Part shown: in pieces, positions 1 through 5,559 of the stretch | Position numbering within the stretch: the stretch's first letter is position 1 | Layout: each line of letters begins with the position of its first letter | Source of the DNA: Oxalobacteraceae bacterium | Lineage (GTDB): Bacteria > Pseudomonadota > Gammaproteobacteria > Burkholderiales > Burkholderiaceae_D | DNA length: 5,559 bases | Direction: 5' to 3' | Assembly: GCA_003132085.1 (NCBI GenBank) | Contig: PKWO01000476.1 | Location: forward strand, 1 to 5,559 | Notes under the pieces: generated by a model | Databases searched by the model: none | What the model was told of the DNA's origin: nothing | Seen by the model: only the letters and a program-made list of their open reading frames with translations | Position numbers and translations under genes: made by a program

Positions 1-2090
1 AGCGGAATGCCGGGCGGATAGGGCGTCAACAAGATCGAGGTGACGCGGCCCTCCAGGTCATCGATCGCCACGCGATCGATTTCACGATGAGCCATCCTGG
101 CAAAGGCGTCCGACGGTTTCATCGCCGGTTGCATGTCGGACAGATACATCTCGGTGGTAAGGCGCGCGACGTCGGACGCTTTATAAAAATCATGAATCTG
201 CTGGCACAGGTCGCGCAGGCCGATACGCTCATAACGTGAGTTGGCGGCAGAGAATTCCGGCAGGATGCGCCACAGCGGCTGGTTTTTATCGTAATCGTCC
301 TTGAACTGCTGCAATGCAGTCAATAATGTGTTCCAACGGCCTTTGGTGATGCCGATGGTGAACATGATGAAGAACGAATACAGACCACATTTTTCGACGA
401 TCACGCCGTGTTCAGCCAAGTATTTTGTCACGATCGATGCCGGGATGCCGGTGTCGCCGAATTTTCCGTCCAGCGACAGGCCGGGGGTGATGATGGTGGC
501 CTTGATCGGGTCGAGCATGTTGAAACCCGGCGCCAGGTTGCCGAAACCGTGCCAGTCGTCCTCGGCGCGGATCATCCAGTCTTCGCGCGAACCAATGCCG
601 TCTTCGGCAAAAGTGTCCGGTCCCCATACCTGGAACCACCAGTCCTTGCCCCACTCCTGATCGATCTTGCGCATCGCGCGGCGGAAATCGAGCGCTTCCA
701 AGATGCTTTCTTCGACTAGCGCCGGGCCGCCCGGCGCCTCCATCATCGCTGCCGCAACATCGCAGGAGGCAATGATTGCGTATTGCGGCGAGGTCGAGGT
801 GTGCATCAGGTACGCTTCATTGAATGCATCCTGATCGAGTTTGACCGTCTCCGATTCCCGCACCAGAATTTGCGATGCCTGGGATAGGCCGGCCAGCAGC
901 TTGTGGGTCGACTGCGTCGAAAATATCATCGACTCCTTGGCGCGCGGCCTATCCTTGCCGATAGCGTGCATGTCCTTGTAAAAGTCATGGAAGGTCGCAT
1001 GCGGCAACCAGGCTTCGTCGAAGTGCAGCGTATCGATTTCGCCGTCCAGCATATCCTGCAGGGTTTCGACGTTATACAGCACGCCGTCGTAGGTCGATTG
1101 GGTAATGGTCAGAATGCGCGGTTTCTTGTTGACCGCTTCACGCGCAAACGGATTTGCTTCTATCTTCTTGCGGATGTTTTCGAGCTTGAATTCTTCCAGC
1201 GGAATCGGGCCGATGATGCCTAGGTGATTGCGCGTCGGCATCAAAAATACCGGGATCGCGCCGGTCATGATGATCGAATGCAAAACCGATTTGTGGCAAT
1301 TGCGGTCGACCACCACGATATCGCCGGGCGCCACGGTGGAATGCCAGACCATTTTGTTGGAGGTCGATGTGCCGTTGGTGACGAAGTAGCAGTAATCGGC
1401 GTTGAATATGCGTGCCGCGTTGCGTTCCGAAGCGGCGACCGGGCCGGTATGATCGAGCAATTGGCCTAATTCTTCGACTGCGTTGCAAACGTCGGCGCGC
1501 AGCATGTTCTCGCCGAAGAATTGGTGAAACATTTGACCGATAGGCGATTTCAGGAAGGCCACGCCGCCCGAGTGTCCGGGGCAGTGCCATGAATACGATC
1601 CGTCCTGCGCATAATGCACCAGCGCGCGGAAGAACGGCGGCGCCAGTCCGTCCAGATAAGACTTCGCCTCGCGGATGATGTGGCGCGCAACGAATTCCGG
1701 CGTGTCCTCGAACATGTGAATGAAGCCGTGCAGTTCGCGCAAGATATCGTTAGGGATATGGCGCGACGTGCGGGTTTCGCCGTACAGATAAATCGGAATG
1801 TCGGAATTCTTGTAGCGAATCTCTTCGACGAAGGCGCGTAGCGACTTCAGCGCATGGTCGGTTTCCTCAAGCGAGCCGGCGCCGAATTCTTCGTCGTCAA
1901 TCGACAAGATGAAGGCGGAAGCGCGCGACTGCTGTTGCGCGAATTGCGACAAGTCGCCATAGCTGGTGACGCCCAGCACTTCCATGCCTTCCTCTTCCAT
2001 CGCGTCCGCCAGCGCGCGTATGCCCAGGCCCGACGTGTTTTCAGAGCGGAAGTCTTCGTCAATGATGACAATGGGAAAGCGGAATTTCAT
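1..2090 (-). CDS. Orn/Lys/Arg decarboxylase family protein (arginine decarboxylase-like), 3' end cut by window
   Basis: This is a PLP-dependent, fold-type I basic amino acid decarboxylase that removes the alpha-carboxyl of arginine, lysine or ornithine to give a polyamine or its precursor. Such cytoplasmic enzymes usually serve acid resistance or polyamine supply. About 696 codons are visible without a stop. Residues 1 to about 130 look like the N-terminal wing domain. The PLP domain follows, with PGHSGG (His173), phosphate-binding GTSTS (240-244), DRNCHKS (His266, expected to stack on the PLP ring), FDEAW (Asp358, expected to pair with the pyridine nitrogen) and STHKLL (Lys397, the Schiff-base lysine). 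The visible part ends at the conserved YPPGIP motif, so about 60 C-terminal residues probably lie outside the window. The start is ATG at 2090, with GGAGA four bases upstream. From remembered sequences it resembles the biodegradative arginine decarboxylase AdiA more than CadA or SpeF, but substrate cannot be fixed from sequence, so no symbol is given. The family is certain; the substrate is not. Confidence 0.95.
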   Translation of the reverse strand, partial: MKFRFPIVIIDEDFRSENTSGLGIRALADAMEEEGMEVLGVTSYGDLSQFAQQQSRASAFILSIDDEEFGAGSLEETDHALKSLRAFVEEIRYKNSDIPIYLYGETRTSRHIPNDILRELHGFIHMFEDTPEFVARHIIREAKSYLDGLAPPFFRALVHYAQDGSYSWHCPGHSGGVAFLKSPIGQMFHQFFGENMLRADVCNAVEELGQLLDHTGPVAASERNAARIFNADYCYFVTNGTSTSNKMVWHSTVAPGDIVVVDRNCHKSVLHSIIMTGAIPVFLMPTRNHLGIIGPIPLEEFKLENIRKKIEANPFAREAVNKKPRILTITQSTYDGVLYNVETLQDMLDGEIDTLHFDEAWLPHATFHDFYKDMHAIGKDRPRAKESMIFSTQSTHKLLAGLSQASQILVRESETVKLDQDAFNEAYLMHTSTSPQYAIIASCDVAAAMMEAPGGPALVEESILEALDFRRAMRKIDQEWGKDWWFQVWGPDTFAEDGIGSREDWMIRAEDDWHGFGNLAPGFNMLDPIKATIITPGLSLDGKFGDTGIPASIVTKYLAEHGVIVEKCGLYSFFIMFTIGITKGRWNTLLTALQQFKDDYDKNQPLWRILPEFSAANSRYERIGLRDLCQQIHDFYKASDVARLTTEMYLSDMQPAMKPSDAFARMAHREIDRVAIDDLEGRVTSILLTPYPPGIP

Positions 2091-2104
2091 AATGTCTCCA
2101 AACG

Positions 2105-2133
2105 GATATTGGGGAGAGGGGCGGGCCGGTCAA
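2105..2133 (-). promoter_or_regulatory. Weak candidate sigma70-type promoter for the decarboxylase gene
   Basis: Reading the minus strand, TTGACC (2133-2128, five of six matches to the -35 consensus) is followed after exactly 17 bases by AATATC (2110-2105, only three of six to the -10 consensus). Transcription would begin only about ten bases before the decarboxylase ATG at 2090, giving a very short leader. This is inferred from consensus matching alone. The real promoter could lie further upstream, for example around TATATC near 2171-2176, which has no good -35 partner. Confidence 0.22.
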
Positions 2134-2151
2134 CGTAACAACCGCGTGCTG

Positions 2152-2181
2152 AAAAAGCCGCATTCTCGCAGATATAGCGGC
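2152..2181 (-). terminator. Weak intrinsic terminator-like hairpin downstream of the folA/DUF4337 unit
   Basis: On the minus strand GCCGC (2181-2177) and GCGGC (2161-2157) can form a five-base-pair GC stem around a 15-nt loop, followed directly by five T residues (2156-2152). It starts about 65 nt past the stop codon of the DUF4337 gene, where the upstream unit might end, and before the decarboxylase start. The stem is short and the loop long, so this is a marginal terminator. It would separate the decarboxylase from the upstream unit. Confidence 0.28.
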
Positions 2182-2204
2182 GAGACGTGCAAGAATTTGA
2201 AGGT

Positions 2205-2234
2205 TTGCCATTTTCGAATGTCCGAAAATGGCAA
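2205..2234. repeat. Perfect 12-bp inverted repeat with 6-nt spacer in the decarboxylase upstream region
   Basis: TTGCCATTTTCG (2205-2216) and CGAAAATGGCAA (2223-2234) are exact reverse complements around the spacer AATGTC. The palindrome begins 13 nt after the stop codon of the DUF4337 gene and lies about 115 nt before the decarboxylase ATG. As RNA it would form a stable hairpin that could protect the 3' end of the upstream message or help stop transcription, but no T-tract follows on either strand, so it is not a classical intrinsic terminator. As DNA, a symmetric site at this distance could be an operator or activator site for the decarboxylase. The repeat is directly seen; either function is inference. 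Confidence 0.9.
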
Positions 2235-2246
2235 TAAACTACTATA

Positions 2247-2813
2247 TCAATGGGGAATCCAGGCAACCACACCCAATACAATACCGGTCGCCGCAACCGT
2301 GTAAGCCGCATATTGCAACCATTTCTTTCTGGTCAGCAAGGTTATGGCGGCCAGCGAGATCGCAATTTGTTCAGCGGTGGTGGCGCGCGCCCACTGGTGG
2401 TGCAGATGCATCGACTCATCGGATTGATGGTTAAGCTCTATCACCTTGGCCTCCAGGCCGTCGGCTTCTTTTTTGATGTCTTCTTTTTCTTTCTTGTAGC
2501 GCTCTATGTCGGCCTTGTACTTTTCCTGGTTCACGCCCGGCAGGGTGACTGCCATCTCGGCCAGATTCTGTTTGTTGGATTTTGCTTGGTAATAATTCCA
2601 TTTGTCCGCCGCTTCGGTCTTGGTGATGGCGGCATCGTTTTTTAACAGTGCAGCTTCATTCTGGGTAGCGCCGCCTTCATAACCGAACATAGCGCCGAGC
2701 GTCGCCAAAATGGCGGTCATTACCGCGATTCTTCCCGAAAACGCATCGCCATGGCCGGCATCTTCCAGCGCTTCATCGTGCGGGCCGCGCACTTCAAACT
2801 CTTCTTCGGACAT
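2247..2813 (-). CDS. DUF4337-type membrane protein of unknown function
   Basis: This is a 188-residue protein that I recognise as resembling the DUF4337 family, which has no established function. The N-terminus is very acidic (residues 1-20, starting MSEEEF) and is followed by a hydrophobic, probably membrane-spanning segment at about 26-46. A long polar, lysine- and glutamate-rich stretch comes next; its 95-130 part has coiled-coil character. A histidine-rich patch at 137-139 (HLHH region) leads to two hydrophobic segments at about 147-160 and 167-185. The expected form is an inner-membrane protein with an extended helical loop; topology is not determined. The start is ATG at 2813, chosen because AGGAG (2824-2820) stands six bases upstream and the ATG overlaps the folA stop as TAATG. 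A longer in-frame reading from 2900 would overlap folA by 88 bases and lacks support. Translational coupling to folA is likely. Confidence 0.85.
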   Translation of the reverse strand: MSEEEFEVRGPHDEALEDAGHGDAFSGRIAVMTAILATLGAMFGYEGGATQNEAALLKNDAAITKTEAADKWNYYQAKSNKQNLAEMAVTLPGVNQEKYKADIERYKKEKEDIKKEADGLEAKVIELNHQSDESMHLHHQWARATTAEQIAISLAAITLLTRKKWLQYAAYTVAATGIVLGVVAWIPH

Positions 2814-2824
2814 TATGGGCTCCT
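2811..2824 (-). promoter_or_regulatory. Shine-Dalgarno and TAATG stop/start overlap coupling folA to the DUF4337 gene
   Basis: AGGAG (2824-2820) lies within the last codons of folA, six bases before the ATG at 2813-2811. The folA stop TAA (2815-2813) shares its last A with that ATG. This arrangement favours ribosome re-initiation and fixes the downstream start. Confidence 0.8.
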
Positions 2825-3301
2825 GCGTTGATAGGTGACGAATGCGTAGTCGCATTCGTTCTGGACGGAATGATGGGTATCGCGTGCGACTTCGTGCCAC
2901 GTTTGCACATCGATTGGCGGAAAAAACGTGTCGCAGCCGAAAGTCCTGGCGATTTCGGTGACCAACAGGCGGCCCGCGCGGCCCAGTGCATCGGCGTAAA
3001 TCTGCGCGCCGCCGATGATAAAGACTTCGGTATCGCCGACCAATTCCGCCGCTGCATCGAGCGAGGCGACGGTTTCAACGCCGTCATGCCGCCATTCGGG
3101 ATTGCGAGTGATGACGAGATTGCGGCGATTCGGCAATGCGCGTCCGATCGATTCAAAGGTTTTGCGCCCCATGACAACCGGGTGACCGGTGGTGGTTTGT
3201 TTGAAAAACGCCATATCTTCCGGCAAGCGCCACGGCAACGCATTGTTGATGCCTATGCCGCGTTGCGCATCGACGGCAACGATAATCGTAAATCGTGTCA
3301 T
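2813..3301 (-). CDS. folA: Dihydrofolate reductase
   Basis: Cytoplasmic dihydrofolate reductase: it uses NADPH to reduce 7,8-dihydrofolate to tetrahydrofolate, regenerating the cofactor pool consumed by thymidylate synthase, and is the target of trimethoprim. The 162-residue length matches chromosomal bacterial FolA (159 in E. coli). Visible features are the N-terminal strand TIIVAVD, the Met20-like loop followed by PWRLPED with catalytic Asp29 (equivalent to E. coli Asp27), the NADPH-binding VVMGRKTFESIGR at 42-54, Arg59 in ALPNRRN (equivalent to the folate-binding Arg57), the cofactor motif IIGGAQIY at 95-102, and Thr115 in VTEI. ATG at 3301 is the only sensible start, because an in-frame TAA lies a few codons upstream. 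No good Shine-Dalgarno precedes it, which suggests coupling to thyA translation or a weak start. It sits 43 nt after thyA and overlaps the next gene by one base. Confidence 0.97.
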   Translation of the reverse strand: MTRFTIIVAVDAQRGIGINNALPWRLPEDMAFFKQTTTGHPVVMGRKTFESIGRALPNRRNLVITRNPEWRHDGVETVASLDAAAELVGDTEVFIIGGAQIYADALGRAGRLLVTEIARTFGCDTFFPPIDVQTWHEVARDTHHSVQNECDYAFVTYQRRSP

Positions 3302-3344
3302 GTCACAGCCATGTTAAATTGATTCGCGACGCCTCAAGCGACCG

Positions 3345-4139
3345 TCAAACCGCAATCGGCGCCTTGATGGTGGGGTGAGCCTGGTAGTTTTCGAATTCGA
3401 AGTCTTCATATTTGTAGTCGAAAATCGATTCGGGCTTGCGTTTGATAACCAGCTTCGGCAATGGAAACGTGCTGCGCGTCAGTTGCTCCCGCACCTGATC
3501 CATGTGATTGGAATACAGGTGGCAGTCACCGCCGGTCCAGACAAAATCACCGGCTTCCAGGCCACTTTGCTCTGCCATCATATGGGTGAGCAACGCATAC
3601 GACGCGATGTTGAACGGCACGCCGAGGAAAATATCGGCGCTGCGCTGGTATAACTGGCACGACAGCTTGCCGTCGGCAACATAAAACTGGAAAAACGCGT
3701 GGCAGGGAGGCAGTTTCATCTGCGGAATGTCGGCGACGTTCCAGGCCGAGACGACGATCCGGCGTGAATCCGGGTTGTGTTTGATCTGGTCCAGCGCCTG
3801 TGCGATCTGGTCGATATGGCGGCCATCCGGCGTCGGCCACGAACGCCACTGATAGCCGTAGATAGGCCCCAGATTGCCGTCGGCATCGGCCCAGTCGTTC
3901 CAGATCGATACGTCATTGTCTTTCAGGTACTTGATATTGGTGGAGCCGGCCAAAAACCAGATCAACTCATGGATGATCGACTTCACATGCAGTTTTTTGG
4001 TGGTCAGCAGCGGAAAACCTTGTTGTAAGTCAAACCGCATCTGATAGCCGAACACGGAACGCGTGCCGGTGCCGGTACGGTCGGTTTTTTGGCTGCCATG
4101 TTCGCTGACATGGCGCATGAATTCCAGGTATTGGCGCAT
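3345..4139 (-). CDS. thyA: Thymidylate synthase
   Basis: Folate-dependent thymidylate synthase: it methylates dUMP to dTMP using 5,10-methylene-tetrahydrofolate, releasing dihydrofolate that FolA, encoded next, recycles. It acts as a cytoplasmic homodimer. The 264-residue length is identical to E. coli ThyA and nearly all signature residues are visible: Arg21 in KTDRTGTGT, Trp80 and Trp83, the dimer-contributed Arg126/Arg127 in DSRRIV, nucleophile Cys146 in LPPCHAFFQF, Arg166, Ser167 and Asp169 in QRSADIFLG, Asn177, and His207/Tyr209 in DCHLYSNH. The C-terminus ends APIAV, as typical for closing over the active site. The start ATG at 4139 has GAGAG (4151-4147) seven bases upstream. It begins 33 nt after the exporter gene stop, so read-through from that gene is likely. 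A TAAAAT box at 4169-4164 lacks a credible -35 partner. Nothing in the sequence looks broken. Confidence 0.98.
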   Translation of the reverse strand: MRQYLEFMRHVSEHGSQKTDRTGTGTRSVFGYQMRFDLQQGFPLLTTKKLHVKSIIHELIWFLAGSTNIKYLKDNDVSIWNDWADADGNLGPIYGYQWRSWPTPDGRHIDQIAQALDQIKHNPDSRRIVVSAWNVADIPQMKLPPCHAFFQFYVADGKLSCQLYQRSADIFLGVPFNIASYALLTHMMAEQSGLEAGDFVWTGGDCHLYSNHMDQVREQLTRSTFPLPKLVIKRKPESIFDYKYEDFEFENYQAHPTIKAPIAV

Positions 4140-4172
4140 GAAGGTTCTCTCGTCGTTGCCGCTATTTTAGGC

Positions 4173-5559
4173 TTAAACCTGTCCAAATTGTAAGGCGGCG
4201 AGACTGGCGTACAAACCGCCTTGCGCAACCAGCGAAGCATGCGTGCCGGTTTCGACGATGTGACCGTGTTCCATCACAATGATACGGTCGGCCCGTTGCA
4301 CGGTCGCCAGCCGATGCGCGATAACCAGCGTGGTGCGTCCAAGCATCGCCGCTTCCAGCGCGCTTTGGACCAGGCGTTCGGATTCTGCATCGAGCGCACT
4401 GGTGGCTTCATCCAGCAACAGCAGCGGAGGGTTTTTGAGCAGCGCGCGCGCAATGGCGATGCGTTGCCGCTGGCCGCCGGAAAGGCGTACGCCGCGTTCA
4501 CCGAGGAAGGATTGGTAGCCTTCCGGCAGGCGCTCGATGAATTCGTGGGCGGCTGCCATGGTGGCGGCCTCGATCACCTCGGCGTCGCTGGCGCCGGTGC
4601 GGCCATAACGGATGTTCTCCATCGCGTTGGCCGAAAAAATGATCGTGTCTTGCGGCACGATGCCGATGGCGGCGCGCAGCGCATGCAGGGAAAGTTGCTT
4701 GATTTCGACGCCGTCAAGCAGCACCTCGCCATGCTGCGGATCGTAAAAGCGCAACAACAGTTGAAACAGGGTGGTCTTGCCGGCGCCGGACGGGCCGACA
4801 ATCGCGACGGTTTGACCGGGTATGATATCGAGCGACAGGTGCGACAGTGCCGGTGTCAGCGGACGCGACGGATAGTTGAAGGAGACATCCCGCAACGTCA
4901 GGGCAGAACCCGCCGCCACGCGCGGCGGCAGCGGTTGCGGATTGTTCGGCGACTGGATGGGCGACTCGACCGCCAGTAATTCCAGCAAGCGTTCGGTTGC
5001 CCCCGCCGCACGTTGCGCTTCCCCCAGCACTTCCGACAGCGCGCCTATCGCGCCGGCGACCAGGGCCGCATACAAAATGAATTGGCCGAGCGCGCCGCCG
5101 GTCATCGTGCCTTGGATAACCGCTTGCGCGCCCAGCCACAACACGAATACGATCGCGCCGAATACCAACAAAATCGCGACCACAGTCAGCAACGAGCGCG
5201 CGCGGATGCGCTGCATCGCCGTCCTGAATGCGCTTTCAACCGATGCGCCGAAGCGGTCGGACTCGATGATCTCGTGGGTGAACGCTTGCACGGTCGGCAT
5301 CGCATTCAGTATTTCAGCGGCCATCGCCGACGAGTCGGCAATTTTGTCCTGCGATGCGCGTGACAGTTTGCGCACCCGGCGGCCGAACAGGACGATCGGT
5401 ATCACGACCGCCAATAACAGGATCAGAATGATCGACGATAACTTGATGCTGGTGACGAACAGCATCGCCATACCGCCGATAAACAGCAGAATATTGCGCA
5501 AGGCCATCGAAATGCTGGTGCCGACCACGGCTTGGATCAGCGTGGTGTCGGTGGTCAGG
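4173..5559 (-). CDS. MsbA-related ABC exporter half-transporter (fused membrane and ATPase domains), 5' end cut by window
   Basis: This is an ABC-type exporter half-transporter that would act as an inner-membrane dimer, driving export of a lipid or hydrophobic compound with ATP. At least 461 residues are visible; the family is usually about 590-600, so roughly 130 N-terminal residues, including the first membrane helices, lie beyond the right edge. The visible part opens LTTDTTLIQAVVG, a stretch typical of the MsbA-related subgroup, and carries hydrophobic segments near 5490-5380 and 5200-5040 plus the coupling region around SRASQDKIAD. The ATPase domain is complete: Walker A GPSGAGKT (4796-4773), Q-loop VPQD, signature LSGGQ (4484-4470), Walker B LLLLDE with catalytic Glu (4424-4389 including the D-loop SALD), and switch His in IAHRLAT. 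The stop is TAA at 4175-4173, 33 nt before thyA. A GTG at 5528 is in frame but internal. The substrate is unknown; true lipid A flippase MsbA is possible but less likely. Confidence 0.95.
   Translation of the reverse strand, partial: LTTDTTLIQAVVGTSISMALRNILLFIGGMAMLFVTSIKLSSIILILLLAVVIPIVLFGRRVRKLSRASQDKIADSSAMAAEILNAMPTVQAFTHEIIESDRFGASVESAFRTAMQRIRARSLLTVVAILLVFGAIVFVLWLGAQAVIQGTMTGGALGQFILYAALVAGAIGALSEVLGEAQRAAGATERLLELLAVESPIQSPNNPQPLPPRVAAGSALTLRDVSFNYPSRPLTPALSHLSLDIIPGQTVAIVGPSGAGKTTLFQLLLRFYDPQHGEVLLDGVEIKQLSLHALRAAIGIVPQDTIIFSANAMENIRYGRTGASDAEVIEAATMAAAHEFIERLPEGYQSFLGERGVRLSGGQRQRIAIARALLKNPPLLLLDEATSALDAESERLVQSALEAAMLGRTTLVIAHRLATVQRADRIIVMEHGHIVETGTHASLVAQGGLYASLAALQFGQV

Noticed and set aside
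903..1841. Several plus-strand and other-frame open frames over the decarboxylase
   Set aside because: They are antisense or out of frame to a continuous, motif-complete decarboxylase and have no recognisable features of their own.
2247..2900. Longer 217-residue version of the DUF4337 protein starting at 2900
   Set aside because: The extra 29 residues are arginine-rich, overlap folA and lack family resemblance; the internal ATG at 2813 has a good ribosome binding site and the TAATG junction.
2828..3322. 164-codon open frame on the plus strand opposite folA
   Set aside because: It is antisense to an intact dihydrofolate reductase, has no recognisable motif, and reads as a shadow frame.
4164..4192. 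Promoter for thyA using TAAAAT at 4169-4164
   Set aside because: The -10 is good, but the 16-18 nt spacing gives no credible -35 hexamer, and AT-rich stretches after a stop codon give such boxes by chance.
4221..4979. 252-codon open frame on the plus strand opposite the ABC exporter
   Set aside because: It lies wholly antisense to the conserved ATPase domain, its product is arginine- and glycine-rich with no recognisable domain, and it is the expected mirror of high-GC codon usage.
4173..5528. GTG at 5528 as the true start of the ABC exporter
   Set aside because: The frame stays open to the window edge, the ten codons before it match the family, and starting there would remove much of the membrane domain.
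1..5559. CRISPR array, tRNA/rRNA, insertion sequence or phage attachment site
   Set aside because: I found no regularly spaced repeats, no tRNA-like or rRNA-like sequence, no transposase and no terminal inverted repeats; coding sequence fills nearly all of the window.

Overview
This 5.56 kb window reads as ordinary chromosomal sequence from a betaproteobacterium. The family types, the moderately high GC and the gene styles suggest Burkholderiales, probably an Oxalobacteraceae-like organism (Herminiimonas, Collimonas or Janthinobacterium relatives). This taxonomic guess is from recognition only; no search was run. All five protein genes lie on the minus strand and the window is densely coding.

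In the direction of transcription (right to left) the layout is as follows. (1) A 5'-truncated MsbA-related ABC exporter half-transporter, with the membrane-domain end and a complete ATPase domain (5559-4173). (2) thyA, thymidylate synthase (4139-3345). (3) folA, dihydrofolate reductase (3301-2813). (4) A small DUF4337-type membrane protein whose ATG overlaps the folA stop codon (2813-2247). (5) After a 156-bp gap, the only sizeable non-coding stretch, a large PLP-dependent Orn/Lys/Arg decarboxylase that runs off the left edge (2090-1).

ThyA and FolA form a functional pair. ThyA oxidises methylene-tetrahydrofolate to dihydrofolate while making dTMP, and FolA reduces the dihydrofolate again. 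The gaps exporter-thyA (33 nt) and thyA-folA (43 nt) and the 1-nt folA/DUF4337 overlap, with no convincing terminator between them, suggest one transcription unit. The decarboxylase is probably separate: the 156-bp gap before it holds a perfect 12-bp inverted repeat, a weak terminator-like hairpin and a weak promoter-like pair.

No mobile element, CRISPR array, RNA gene or obvious novel system is seen. The points most worth a second look are the palindrome ahead of the decarboxylase and the translational coupling of an uncharacterised membrane protein to dihydrofolate reductase.
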